Below the pieces are notes generated by a model. It had not been told where the DNA came from. It saw only the letters and a list, made by a program, of their open reading frames with translations, and did no database searches. Of a stretch of DNA of 64,000 nt, positions 35,131 to 44,525 are shown piece after piece. Positions within the stretch are counted from its first letter, which is position 1, and every line of letters starts with the position of its first letter. The position numbers and the translations under genes were made by a program. The DNA is from Tectiglobus sp965224045 (lineage in GTDB: Bacteria; Pseudomonadota; Alphaproteobacteria; Rhizobiales; Hyphomicrobiaceae), in contig CBDCYD010000005.1 of assembly GCA_965224045.1 (NCBI GenBank), forward strand, positions 434,001 to 498,000, read 5' to 3'.

Positions 35131-35898
35131 CTACTCCCGCTCTTTGGAGCGTCGCGGGAATTCAGCGGTGCCGCTCATTCCGGCCAGAACATCACCGGGA
35201 GCATCGAGCTTTCCGAATATCTTGACCGTTTGGCTGACCGGGTCGACCGCCGTCGCGATACGCCTGACGTGCGCCGCATAGGATTTCGCCGTCTCTTCCG
35301 CGCGGAACCGGAACGGCTGGCCCGGCTTCAACCATACCAGCCATTGCGACGGCACGATGAGTTCGATTTCAAGCGACTGCGCACCGATGATTTTCAGGAA
35401 CGGCGTGCCGGGTGTGGGAAATTCATGTTCGTAGATCTTAAGCTCGACGACACTGCCATCAAAGGGCGCATGGATCGTGCATTGCTCCAACCTGAGGCGA
35501 AGCGCTTCGGCCTCTGCTGCAGCTTTGGCAACCCGTATGCGGGCAACTTCGACATCGTGCTGCCCCGTCGCGCCGCGCTTGCGCAGGTAGTCATGATTGG
35601 CTAGCACCAATTCCGCCTCGCGGTGCACCGCAGCAGCGGCATCGAATTCAGCCTTCTGCTTGCGGCAGTCGAAAACGACGATTGCCGCCCCCTTTTCGAA
35701 CGACTCGCCTTCGCGATAATTGATCTTGCGAACGGGAGCGGCAAACTCGATACCCAGTGTTGCCTGATCACCGGCCCTCACGATGCCCCGCGGAACCAGG
35801 TTATCGGTCGCATCCCGACCAATCTCGTCGGCGAGCGCGAGCGATGCCGCAAGGACAAACAGTAAGAAGGTAATTACGCGAGGCATAGCGCGACCCAT
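35131..35898 (-). CDS. HlyD-family periplasmic adaptor, short
   Basis: A 255-aa secreted adaptor. A signal peptide (ITFLLFVLAASLALADEI, about 8–27) is followed by half a lipoyl domain (REGESFEKGAAIVVFDC), a helical hairpin (about 85–150, KAAAEAEALRLRLEQC), the second half-lipoyl block APFDGSVVELKIYEHEF, and a beta-barrel end. Start could be 35898 or 35886; the frame open further upstream to 36126 encodes unlikely sequence. First gene of the operon with the GAF–HlyD and M50 proteins. It likely stacks with the other two lipoyl-bearing partners in a periplasmic conduit or substrate-transfer assembly. Confidence 0.85.
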   Translation of the reverse strand: MGRAMPRVITFLLFVLAASLALADEIGRDATDNLVPRGIVRAGDQATLGIEFAAPVRKINYREGESFEKGAAIVVFDCRKQKAEFDAAAAVHREAELVLANHDYLRKRGATGQHDVEVARIRVAKAAAEAEALRLRLEQCTIHAPFDGSVVELKIYEHEFPTPGTPFLKIIGAQSLEIELIVPSQWLVWLKPGQPFRFRAEETAKSYAAHVRRIATAVDPVSQTVKIFGKLDAPGDVLAGMSGTAEFPRRSKERE

Positions 35899-36226
35899 CG
35901 CAAAGCAGAAACACAGTCTAAGCTTCCGATACTCGCGCGTTAGCAAAAAAAAAACGTAAAGTTCTGGTGTTAAATTGCGCCAACTCGCGGAAAGAGTGCT
36001 TTTCCGATTTCCGGGAATCTGACGTTTTTTGTTCGCATTCGGTTCATAAATCGCGCAGTTTGCAGGCCGGCGCCTCAATGGGTGCCCCGATCCGGCAGTT
36101 CCGCCCAATCCGTCCCGACCGGCCACCGGTCCCGGAACACCCTGGTTAAGAATTTCGCAATGACTTCACATGCGCCACCAAAGACGCAACCTTGGCTTGG
36201 CCGTCGCCCGGGTATATGAACCTCCC
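35899..36226. other. divergent intergenic region adaptor operon / mnmH
   Basis: A 328-bp non-coding region. Its middle is AT-rich relative to the surroundings (an A-run of ten at 35946–35955 followed by ACGTAAAGTTCTGG) and probably contains promoters in both directions, but I cannot fix a -35/-10 pair with confidence. No leader peptide or RiPP-precursor-like ORF is evident. Confidence 0.45.
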
Positions 36227-37324
36227 ATGGCACATGTTGAATTGGTCAACGACCTTTCGGTCGATGCACTGTCGCGCTTCGATGACATTATCGACGTCCG
36301 CGCACCCTCTGAATTCGCTGATGACCACATCCCAGGCGCGATAAATCTTCCCGTACTCGATGACGACGAGCGCGCCCGCATAGGGACGACCTACGTTCGC
36401 GGTTCGAAGTTTCGCGCGCGCCGCGACGGCGCAGCTCTCGTAACGGCGAATATCTCCCGCCACCTTTCCGGAGTGCTGGCCGACAAGCCTGCCGCCTACC
36501 GCCCCCTCGTCTACTGCTGGCGTGGTGGCATGCGCTCCAGGGCGATGGCAACGATCCTATCGGCGATCGGCTGGCAGGTCGCCGTTGTTGGTGGCGGCTA
36601 TAAGACCTGGCGCAGAAACGTCGTCACGGGCCTGCGCACAAGCGACGAACCGATCAAGGTCCTGTTGTTGGACGGGCAAACCGGCACGGGAAAAACCGAA
36701 ACGCTGCTCCGACTGCAGGCGCTGGGTGCACAGATCCTGGATCTTGAAGGCCTCGCCAATCACCGTGGATCGGTTTTCGGGGCAATTGGCGACAAAGCTC
36801 AACCAAGCCAGAAGCTGTTCGAATCGCGGCTCTGGACGCAACTCGCGCGCCTCGATCCCGGACGACCGATTGTTGTTGAAGCGGAATCGAAGCTGATCGG
36901 CCGGCGTACCTTGCCTGAGCGCCTTGCCCGCGCCATGCAGGAAGCTGATCGCATTGAAGTTCACGCCACGCTGACAGCGCGCGCCAAGTACCTCGTGACA
37001 GCCTACAGTGACCTCGCCGAGGACCTTCCTCGGCTCACACTTGCAATTGAAGCGCTACGCCCGTTCCATGCCCGCACCACGATCGAACATTGGTTATCGC
37101 TTGCCCGAAGCGAACGTCTGCAGCAATTGGCTATGGAGATCGCCGAGCGGCACTACGACCCGCGCTACACCAAGCAGCGCGACCGTCGCGGCCGCCCTCC
37201 ACTGGCAATAATCCGCCTCGATCAACTGGGCCCCGACGCGATCGACAGAGCTGCACGCCGGATCCTGCACATTGCCGCATGCGGCAGTGGCCCGCCAAGC
37301 GAAGTCGAAAGGCGCTCCGCCTAA
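36227..37324 (+). CDS. mnmH: tRNA 2-selenouridine synthase
   Basis: A 365-aa enzyme that replaces sulfur with selenium (via geranylation) in 2-thiouridine at tRNA position 34, also called SelU. The N-terminal rhodanese domain carries the catalytic Cys97 in LVYCWRGGMRS, the same position as in E. coli. The C-terminal half is a P-loop domain with Walker A GQTGTGKT (150–157). Length matches family. The ATG at 36227 is preferred over 36170 because it begins directly at the rhodanese domain. It requires selenophosphate, so the genome should encode SelD elsewhere. The gene diverges from the adaptor operon. Confidence 0.94.
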   Translation: MAHVELVNDLSVDALSRFDDIIDVRAPSEFADDHIPGAINLPVLDDDERARIGTTYVRGSKFRARRDGAALVTANISRHLSGVLADKPAAYRPLVYCWRGGMRSRAMATILSAIGWQVAVVGGGYKTWRRNVVTGLRTSDEPIKVLLLDGQTGTGKTETLLRLQALGAQILDLEGLANHRGSVFGAIGDKAQPSQKLFESRLWTQLARLDPGRPIVVEAESKLIGRRTLPERLARAMQEADRIEVHATLTARAKYLVTAYSDLAEDLPRLTLAIEALRPFHARTTIEHWLSLARSERLQQLAMEIAERHYDPRYTKQRDRRGRPPLAIIRLDQLGPDAIDRAARRILHIAACGSGPPSEVERRSA

Positions 37325-37387
37325 AGCCCAATCAACCCCTCCTTCAACCTACGACATTGGGCAACGATCGAGGCGCGTGACTTTATC

Positions 37388-39139
37388 TCATTCGGCTGCC
37401 ATCAATCGATCGTCCAGCTTCTGTCCCTCGATTACCCTGCCCGGCAACGCACCCGTCGCCTCGCCATCGCGGTAGCTTACTTCACCCGACACGATCGTCG
37501 TGTCGTAGCCTTGCGCCGTTTGCAAAAGCCGTTTGCCACCGGCCGGCAGGTCGTAGGTCACATACGGTTTGCCGAATGCCAGCCGGTCATAGTCGATGAC
37601 ATTGAGGTCGGCCTTTTTCCCTGCGCGGATCAGACCACGGTCAAGCAGGCCAGCAGCCTCGGCGGTGTCCGATGTCAGCCGCCGGATCGTCTCCCCGAGC
37701 GAAAACGCCTGTTGTTGCTTCTGCCAATAGGTCATCAGCCAGGTCGGGAACCCGGCATCCAGAATGAATCCGACATGTGCCCCGCCATCCCCTAATCCCA
37801 TGATGACATTGCGGTTGGCGAGCATCTGCCCCGGCACGGAAAGATCGAAACTCGAATAGTTGTTGAGCGGCGAATAAATGAAGCCCATTCCGTCATCCTC
37901 GAGCAGGATGTCGTAGGCGACCTCGGGCGCGGTGCGTCCCTCGCGCTCGGCCATCGCCGTGATGGAGTCCTCCTGGCGCGGCGTGTAGTTCGGCGGATTG
38001 CCGAAGCGGAACATGTGCGCGTAGGAGAGCCGTTCGATAAGCGGGAAGGTGCTTTCCGCCACCGGATCTTCCGAGAGCAATTGCCGGCGGAATTCGGGAT
38101 CCCTCATGACGGCGACGCGCTCGGCTAACGGCAGGTTTGCGATCTTCTTGTAGGACGGCGCACCGGAGAACGGGTTCTGGCTGCCCTCCAGGCCGAGCAG
38201 AAGTCCGATCGCCCGCGGCGGACAAACCGCGCGAATGGAATGCCCATCGGCGATGGCACGGTCAGCCTCGCGAATCATGACTTCCCAGTCTTTCGGGCGC
38301 TCATGGCGCTGCGACAGAGAAAACACCGCCGGCCGGCCGCTCGCCTCGACGACCCGGCGCAGCATCGCGAATTCTTCATCCGGGCTAGGATCGTTCCAGT
38401 CGGACACGATTTCGAGGAAACCAGACCCGGCATCCGCCATACCCATGGCGATACCGGTCAGTTCATCTTCATTGGCGCGAAGGGTCGGTGTGTATTCACC
38501 CGAGCAGCTCTTGTGGCTGAGCGTCCGCGACGTCGAAAACCCGAATGCGCCCGCGCGCACGGCATCTGCTGTGATCTCGCGCATGCGGGCGATATCGGCC
38601 TCGGTCGCCCTTTCATGGCGTATCGCGCGATCACCCATCACGTAGACTCGCACCGCCGCATGCGGCAGCAGGCAGGCAATGTCGATATCTCGGTTGAGTT
38701 GCTTCAATGCATCGAGATATTCCGGAAAGGTCTCCCACTTCCACGTCAGCCCTTCGTGCAGAACCGGGCCCGGGATGTCTTCCACACCCTCCATGAGTTC
38801 GACAAGCTTTTGCCGATCATCCGGCTTGCACGGTGCAAACCCGACACCGCAGTTGCCGATCACAGCCGACGTCACACCGTGCCACGCCGAAGGCGCGAGA
38901 TGGCTGTCCCACACGGCCTGCCCATCGTAGTGCGTGTGGATATCGACGAATCCCGGCGTCACGATCTTGCCCTTGGCGTCGATCTCCTCGCGCCCGGCCC
39001 CGGCGACCGTTCCGACCGCGGCGATCCGGCCGTCGTTTACCGCAACATCGCCTTCGAACGGTTCCGCCGCGGTACCGTCGACAATATTCCCGCCTCGGAT
39101 AACCAAATCGAATTGAGCAGTATTTTGGACTGCAGGCAT
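37388..39139 (-). CDS. D-aminoacylase-type amidohydrolase
   Basis: A 583-aa amidohydrolase-3-family protein (N-acyl-D-amino-acid deacylase/dihydroorotase-like). The metal-binding HTH is in FVDIHTHYDGQ (His68, His70), and the GNCGVGFAPC motif typical of D-aminoacylases follows near residue 95. Later blocks GLGDGGAHVGFILDAGFPT and LTSDTAEAAGL are also family features, and a composite C-terminal domain ends the chain. It removes acyl or carbamoyl groups from D-amino acids in this family, but annotation is often generic. The ATG at 39139 has GGAGCG upstream. It converges on mnmH and diverges from a TauD-type dioxygenase. Confidence 0.85.
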   Translation of the reverse strand: MPAVQNTAQFDLVIRGGNIVDGTAAEPFEGDVAVNDGRIAAVGTVAGAGREEIDAKGKIVTPGFVDIHTHYDGQAVWDSHLAPSAWHGVTSAVIGNCGVGFAPCKPDDRQKLVELMEGVEDIPGPVLHEGLTWKWETFPEYLDALKQLNRDIDIACLLPHAAVRVYVMGDRAIRHERATEADIARMREITADAVRAGAFGFSTSRTLSHKSCSGEYTPTLRANEDELTGIAMGMADAGSGFLEIVSDWNDPSPDEEFAMLRRVVEASGRPAVFSLSQRHERPKDWEVMIREADRAIADGHSIRAVCPPRAIGLLLGLEGSQNPFSGAPSYKKIANLPLAERVAVMRDPEFRRQLLSEDPVAESTFPLIERLSYAHMFRFGNPPNYTPRQEDSITAMAEREGRTAPEVAYDILLEDDGMGFIYSPLNNYSSFDLSVPGQMLANRNVIMGLGDGGAHVGFILDAGFPTWLMTYWQKQQQAFSLGETIRRLTSDTAEAAGLLDRGLIRAGKKADLNVIDYDRLAFGKPYVTYDLPAGGKRLLQTAQGYDTTIVSGEVSYRDGEATGALPGRVIEGQKLDDRLMAAE

Positions 39140-39394
39140 GGCGCGCTCCAAAAAATGGCGACCAGATTCTTGTCGCTGAAAGGCTAGGTTCGCAAAAAGC
39201 AAGCGTCAATCCGGCCGCCGGCACCAGCAGATAGGCGATTGGCGGCACTGTCGGCAGTCGACGGACCGGATGAACCCTGTCAGTCGCATGTCGCCATTTA
39301 TCAGCCACATGCTGATTGCCGCGCCCGCGGCGGTGCCACCTGACCTAGAATACGCCGGCAACGCGCATTCATCCGGGTTTGTGAGGCAGGAGCC

Positions 39395-40267
39395 ATGGCT
39401 GTTTACACCAACATCGATGTTGTCCCGATCGGTCGCACGTTTGGCGCCGAGGTTCGCAACGTCGATCTCTCCCGCGACGTCGACGCCGCTACATTTGCCG
39501 AGATCGAGGACGCATTTGTCGCCTCATCTGTCCTCGTATTCCGCAACCAGAAGATCACGCCGGAAAAGCACCTCGCCTTCGCGCAGAAATTCGGCGAGCT
39601 GGAAATCAACGCGTTTTCCAAATATGCGCTGGCCGGTCACCCGGGCATTCTGAAGCTCTCCAATGTCGTTGAAGACGGCCGGGCTCTCGGTTACGCGGAT
39701 GCTGGCAGCTTTTGGCATTCCGACATGTCCTACACCGCAACACCGCCGCGGTTGACGATGCTCTACGCCATCGAGATTCCGTTTGACGACCAGGGCCGCT
39801 CCAAGGGCGACACTATGTTTGCAAACGCGATGGACGCCTACGACGCGCTCGGTGACGAGACCAAGCAGTTGATAGACGGGCGCCGGGCGGTCCATTTCTT
39901 CGGCGCCAAGAAACGGGGCGTCGAGAAACCCGTCCAACTCAGTCAGGAACAAATCGACAAGAATCCGCCGGTCAGCCATCCGATTGCACGTACGCATCCG
40001 ATATCCGGCCGCAAGGCGATCTACGTCACGGCCGACGAGTGCACGGGCATCGAAGGCATGGACGACGAACAGGCGCTACCGCTTATCCGGCGGCTCTCCG
40101 ACCACGTCGTCAAACCGGAGTTCCAGTATCATCACAAGTGGCAGGTCGGTGATGTCTTGATGTGGGACAACTGCGCCGTCCAGCATGTCGTCAACCGCGA
40201 CTACGCATTTCCGCCCGACCGCCGCTACCTGCACCGCGTGACCGTCAATGGCTCGGTCCCGTTTTGA
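39395..40267 (+). CDS. TauD/TfdA-family 2-oxoglutarate dioxygenase
   Basis: A 290-aa non-haem iron dioxygenase, paralogous in fold to the 25.8-kb gene but clearly different in sequence. Iron ligands are His108 and Asp110 (FWHSDMSYTATPP) and His264 (AVQHVVNRDY), with the 2-oxoglutarate arginine in RRYLHRVTVNG near the C-terminus. AGGAGCC lies just before the ATG, rather close (2–3 nt). Substrate unknown. The pairing with an amidohydrolase across a divergent promoter suggests a common catabolic response, which is an inference. Confidence 0.9.
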   Translation: MAVYTNIDVVPIGRTFGAEVRNVDLSRDVDAATFAEIEDAFVASSVLVFRNQKITPEKHLAFAQKFGELEINAFSKYALAGHPGILKLSNVVEDGRALGYADAGSFWHSDMSYTATPPRLTMLYAIEIPFDDQGRSKGDTMFANAMDAYDALGDETKQLIDGRRAVHFFGAKKRGVEKPVQLSQEQIDKNPPVSHPIARTHPISGRKAIYVTADECTGIEGMDDEQALPLIRRLSDHVVKPEFQYHHKWQVGDVLMWDNCAVQHVVNRDYAFPPDRRYLHRVTVNGSVPF

Positions 40268-40453
40268 GCGATCGCGGCGAGCAGTTGCAACCAAGGGAAA
40301 TCGAATGCAGCCTGAGGGTATCGGCGTCGTGGATCTCGGTCGAGCATTCGCCGGCCCGAGCGCTGACCCACCCGCAAGCAGCAGCGCCCGGTATGACCCA
40401 AAAGATGCAAACTTCACTTGAAATCGAGATCAAGGCACTGCGCCCACCTCAAA

Positions 40454-41869
40454 CTAAACTTCTCTGCCAGCGACGATCTGCTTTGCCGCGAACTCGCCTG
40501 CAAGTGCGCCAAAGGCCAGCGCCGTAAGCAGACCGTTGCCGGAAAGATATCCGGATATGTCGGGACCCGAAACACCGCACGCAGCGCCACCGCCGGCAAA
40601 CAGATTGGGCAGAGCGGCACCGTCCGCACGCACCACCCGAGCCTCGTCATCGATCACCAACCCGCCCTGGGTATGAAACAGCGCCCCGGTCACTCTGACG
40701 GCATGGAACGGAGCGCAAAGCCCGGGCTTGGTCGTGAAGTCTCGGCCCAGGGGATCAACACTTCGCCCGGCCTGGTATGCGTCCACGGCCTCGAACGTTG
40801 CGCGCAGTGTTGCCGCCGGCACCCGCATAGCTTCGGCCAGGGCCTCGACGGTGTTTCCGGACCGGACCGCACCCGCCGTTTCCGCGTCCCGGAAGTCGGG
40901 AAACGATCGCGCGAAGTCGCACAGGCGTTGATCGAACACCGACCAGGCAACGCCCCCAGGCTGGTTCAGCACCGGAATGGCCTGCTCGGAATACCCCTTG
41001 TGCTCGTTGGAAAACCGTTCTCCAAGGTTGTTGACCTGAAAGCCGCCCTCCATCATCAGCGCCCAGGTTATAAGGATGCCGTGCGGATGTGCCAGCGAAC
41101 CGTGTCCCTGACAGCCCGACAGGTGCCGCACGTCCGCGCCCAACGCCTCCCCCCACAAAACCGCATCGCCCGTGTTGCCGGCATGGCCGTAGTAGGGTGC
41201 CTCGGCGAGTGCCGGGATGTAGCGCCTGACGAGCTCGCGATTACCGCCATAACCGTTGCAGGCAAGGATCATCGCTTCGCACGCAATGTCTTCGGTCGTG
41301 CCATCCGGGCGCATGACTTCAGCGCCACGGATCACCTCCCCGTCGCAATAAAGCGCAACGACATGAGCCGATGTCACCACCGGGACACCCGCGGCTTCAG
41401 CAGCACTGCCGAGGCGTGCCATGAGGCCGGCGCCCGTCTTTTCAGGCACCGCATGCATGCGATGACGGCTGTGCCCGGGATAGAGAAAGCCATCGAGCAG
41501 CTGCCATTCCAGTCCGTGCCGCACCTCCAACCAGTCCACCGTCGGTGCAATCGTGCGCACCGCGAGGCTGAGCAGGGCCTCGTCTGAAAGACCATCCGAC
41601 TTCGCAAGAATATCGCGCGCAAAAATCTCAACGCCATCCGTATCGGCCAGCCTTGCCTCGATCTGGCATCTGGTACCCGCGGCGGGAACAAACCCTGACG
41701 ACATCGCAGTCGAACCGGATGGCACCGGGTCGCGTTCCAGGACGACCGCATCGACGCCTGCGTCTGCAGCCTTGAGCGCCGCTGTCAAGCCGCACGCCCC
41801 TCCACCGGCGATGAGCAACGGCGCCTCGCTCGCAAACTTGGCATCGCTCACGGGCAAAACCCGGCTCAT
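40454..41869 (-). CDS. FAD-dependent oxidoreductase (fumarate reductase/KSTD-like)
   Basis: A 471-aa flavoprotein of the FAD-binding-2 family (fumarate-reductase flavoprotein, 3-ketosteroid-dehydrogenase-like). The dinucleotide site APLLIAGGGACGLTAAL begins at about residue 14, ERDPVPSGSTAMSSG follows, and the C-terminal block NLFAGGGAACGVSGPD is the second FAD contact. No quinone or haem domain is fused. The ATG at 41869 overlaps the upstream TGA as ATGA; the frame open to 41977 is not needed. Last gene of the minus-strand operon LLM–hyuB–hyuA–isochorismatase-like. It probably oxidises the product of ring opening or deamidation, inferred from position. Confidence 0.88.
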   Translation of the reverse strand: MSRVLPVSDAKFASEAPLLIAGGGACGLTAALKAADAGVDAVVLERDPVPSGSTAMSSGFVPAAGTRCQIEARLADTDGVEIFARDILAKSDGLSDEALLSLAVRTIAPTVDWLEVRHGLEWQLLDGFLYPGHSRHRMHAVPEKTGAGLMARLGSAAEAAGVPVVTSAHVVALYCDGEVIRGAEVMRPDGTTEDIACEAMILACNGYGGNRELVRRYIPALAEAPYYGHAGNTGDAVLWGEALGADVRHLSGCQGHGSLAHPHGILITWALMMEGGFQVNNLGERFSNEHKGYSEQAIPVLNQPGGVAWSVFDQRLCDFARSFPDFRDAETAGAVRSGNTVEALAEAMRVPAATLRATFEAVDAYQAGRSVDPLGRDFTTKPGLCAPFHAVRVTGALFHTQGGLVIDDEARVVRADGAALPNLFAGGGAACGVSGPDISGYLSGNGLLTALAFGALAGEFAAKQIVAGREV

Positions 41870-42474
41870 GAAGCTTGCTCGATTGCTCGCACGGCATCTG
41901 TGCACGTCATCACCTCGGACACGGACGACAGATCCGCAACCGCGGCCGCATGCACCTCTTGCGAAAAGGCGGCGCAACCGTCACGCAACAGGATCGTGTG
42001 AAAGTCACGAACGTGCGCCGCCCGCAGGGTCGAGGCGACACCGCCGTTGGTCACGATCCCGCAAATCATCAACGTTTCGATGCCCGCCTTGCGCAGCGCC
42101 CACGCCATGCGCGTTTGATAGAATGCGGAGTACGCCACCTTTTCGATCGTCAGATCAGCCGGCTGCAGCTCGTCGACCAATTGGTGACCCCAGCCACCTG
42201 GCTGAAAATCCCCCTTTGCAAGGAAAGGCCGGAGCCTGGCGAGATGCGGCGAGATCAACGGCTCGCCGTTTTTGCCAGGCACCAGCGTGAACTGCGTCGA
42301 CACGATCCACCCGCCGGCAGCCCGCAGCGCGTCGGACACTGGCTTCACACGCCCAGGCAATGCGGCGATCTCTGGTGACGACTGCCCTGCCCGGCCATAG
42401 GCGCCCTCGGCATGCAGGAAGTCGTTTTGCAGATCGACGATCAACAGCCCGGTCGTGGCCGGATTAAGCCTCAT
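41866..42474 (-). CDS. isochorismatase-fold protein lacking the catalytic cysteine
   Basis: A 202-aa protein of the cysteine-hydrolase/isochorismatase superfamily. Asp14 (LLIVDLQNDF) and Lys112 (EKVAYSAFY) of the triad are present, but where the nucleophilic Cys should lie (GIxTxxCV) the sequence reads GIVTNGGV, placing Gly145 there. True isochorismatases (EntB/PhzD) also lack the Cys, so it might be a hydrolase of that type or a non-thiol-dependent one. In a HyuA/HyuB operon a family member would be expected to act like N-carbamoylsarcosine amidase, but that enzyme needs the Cys. It overlaps both neighbours by 4 nt. Confidence 0.82.
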   Translation of the reverse strand: MRLNPATTGLLIVDLQNDFLHAEGAYGRAGQSSPEIAALPGRVKPVSDALRAAGGWIVSTQFTLVPGKNGEPLISPHLARLRPFLAKGDFQPGGWGHQLVDELQPADLTIEKVAYSAFYQTRMAWALRKAGIETLMICGIVTNGGVASTLRAAHVRDFHTILLRDGCAAFSQEVHAAAVADLSSVSEVMTCTDAVRAIEQAS

Positions 42475-44525
42475 GTCGCCCTCTCGATGATCAGGTTCCA
42501 GCAATCATCGACCCGGCCCGAAAGCCCCGGGTCGACGAAAATCGTCGTATCGGACTGCTCCAAAAGGCAGGGCCCGACGACGATCTCGCCTTGGTCCAGA
42601 GCCAGGCGTTCGTAGACCGGCACACTATGCCATGCACCATCGAGGTATAGCTCACGATGCCCGGCAACCGACGCCGAAGCCATTCGCGGGGCCGCAGGGC
42701 CCAGCGTGCGCATATCGAACGGTTCCCTGCGACCGATGACGGCCACCCGGTAATTCATCACCCGCATCGCGATGCCTTTAAGCAGACGCCCATAACTGGC
42801 ACGGTAGCTTGTCTCGAAGGCTGCCTTGATGTCCTGATGCGCAAGGCCGCCTGAGGGCATCGTCAGTTCCGCACGGACGGTGTGGGTTTGCCCGACGTAG
42901 AGCATGTCGAGTTCATAGACTGTTTCAACAGCCCTGAACGCGACGCCGGCACGCTGCAGCAAAGCTCCGAGTTCGCCTGCAACCGCCCGCATTTCGGCTT
43001 CGAGGGCTCTGACCTCGATATCGTCGAGCAACTGATTGACCGTCTTCACCCGATCATGACGCATATCGGCAACGATGCATCCCAGCGCCGACGTCACGCC
43101 CGGATAGCGCGGCACGATCGCGCCGCTCAACCCACACTCGTCTATGAGCGCACCGGCATGCAGCGCACCACCGCCGCCGAACGGCATTGCGAAAAACCTT
43201 GCCGGATCATGCCCACGTTCGATCGAGACCAGTCGAATGGCACCGGCCATTTTCGCGTTGGCCACCCGCAGGATTGCCTCTGCCGCATCTTCGGTGTTCA
43301 GACCGAGGGGTTCGCCGATGCGTTCGCCGATTGCCGCGCGCGCCGCGTGTTGGTCGAGCCGCGACAGCTTGCCGCCGATCGGCCGCGCGGCATTGATCCG
43401 GCCGAGAACCAGATTGGCATCCGTCAGCGTTGGCTCCGAATTGCCAAGGCCATAGCACACCGGACCGGGATCGGAGCCGGCACTTTCCGGTCCAACCTGC
43501 AAAAACCCGCCGGCATCGATCCGCGCGATTGAACCGCCGCCCGCCCCGATCGTGGTGATTTCGATCATTGGCGTGCGAATAACCAATCCGAAGTCGATCT
43601 GGGTCTGAGCCGCCAATTCTGCCTTGCCGTCGGCAATCAACGACACATCGAACGACGTACCCCCGAGATCACAGGTAATGATGTTGGCATAACCTGCCGC
43701 TTCTGCGATCGCTTGCGCCGCACGCACGCCGGCCGCCGGCCCGGACAACGCCGTGCGCACCGGGAACCGTTGCGCTGTATCCACCGCCATGACGCCGCCG
43801 TTGGACTGCACGATCAACAAATCGCCGTCAAAACCGGCCTCACCGACGCCACCGCCAAGGCGATCGAGATAGGAGGACACGACCGGCTGCAGATAGGCGT
43901 TTATGGTTGCAGTGGACAGGCGCTCGAACTCGCGAATCTCGGGCAGGATTTCCGTAGCGCGCGTAACATAGCCGTTGGGCCAAATCGCCTTGACGGCCGC
44001 CACGGCATCACGCTCGTTCATGTCATTTGCATAACTGTTAATGAAAAAGACACAAACCGAGCGGCATCCAAGGTCCAATAGTTGGCGTGCCGCCGCAACG
44101 GCTTCTTCGGGATCGACTGCCTCGAGAACATTGCCGTCCGCCAATGTCCGCTCGCGCACCTCAACGCGGCGGTCCCGCCTGACTAGCGGTGAGAACTGCC
44201 CCCAAAGCCCCCATGTTGCAGGCCGGTCCCGGCGGCGCATTTCGAGAACGTCGCGAAAGCCTTTTGTCGTGATGATACCAGTCTCCGCGCCTTTGCGCTC
44301 GAGCAGCGCGTTGGTACCGGTCGTCGTGCCGTGAATAATGTTTAGGATTGACGAGAAGTCCGGCAACACCTGGCCGATGCCTTCGACAAGACCGCGTGAT
44401 TGGTCGTCCAGCGTTGACGGTGTCTTGACGATCTTCGCCGTCCCGGTCTCGTTATCGAGAACAAAGACATCCGTGAACGTGCCACCGACGTCGACACCGA
44501 TACTGAAACGTTTCCCCACGCTCAA
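42471..44525 (-). CDS. hyuA: hydantoinase A / oxoprolinase A family protein
   Basis: A 684-aa ASKHA-fold HyuA subunit. N-terminal nucleotide loop FSIGVDVGGTFTDVFVLD (residues 7–24); the second-half motif TCDLGGTSFDVSLI (about 280–293) differs from the FDMGGTTAK of the two upstream paralogues, marking a different subfamily (N-methylhydantoinase/acetone-carboxylase-beta-like). Its ATG overlaps the hyuB stop as ATGA, and its TGA overlaps the next start, so all three are translationally coupled. HyuA and HyuB act together in ATP-dependent cleavage of a cyclic amide. Confidence 0.88.
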   Translation of the reverse strand: MSVGKRFSIGVDVGGTFTDVFVLDNETGTAKIVKTPSTLDDQSRGLVEGIGQVLPDFSSILNIIHGTTTGTNALLERKGAETGIITTKGFRDVLEMRRRDRPATWGLWGQFSPLVRRDRRVEVRERTLADGNVLEAVDPEEAVAAARQLLDLGCRSVCVFFINSYANDMNERDAVAAVKAIWPNGYVTRATEILPEIREFERLSTATINAYLQPVVSSYLDRLGGGVGEAGFDGDLLIVQSNGGVMAVDTAQRFPVRTALSGPAAGVRAAQAIAEAAGYANIITCDLGGTSFDVSLIADGKAELAAQTQIDFGLVIRTPMIEITTIGAGGGSIARIDAGGFLQVGPESAGSDPGPVCYGLGNSEPTLTDANLVLGRINAARPIGGKLSRLDQHAARAAIGERIGEPLGLNTEDAAEAILRVANAKMAGAIRLVSIERGHDPARFFAMPFGGGGALHAGALIDECGLSGAIVPRYPGVTSALGCIVADMRHDRVKTVNQLLDDIEVRALEAEMRAVAGELGALLQRAGVAFRAVETVYELDMLYVGQTHTVRAELTMPSGGLAHQDIKAAFETSYRASYGRLLKGIAMRVMNYRVAVIGRREPFDMRTLGPAAPRMASASVAGHRELYLDGAWHSVPVYERLALDQGEIVVGPCLLEQSDTTIFVDPGLSGRVDDCWNLIIERAT

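Noticed and set aside
40418..41587. 389-codon plus-strand frame opposite the FAD oxidoreductase
   Set aside because: Lies over a conserved flavoprotein gene in a coupled operon; composition is that of an antisense shadow.
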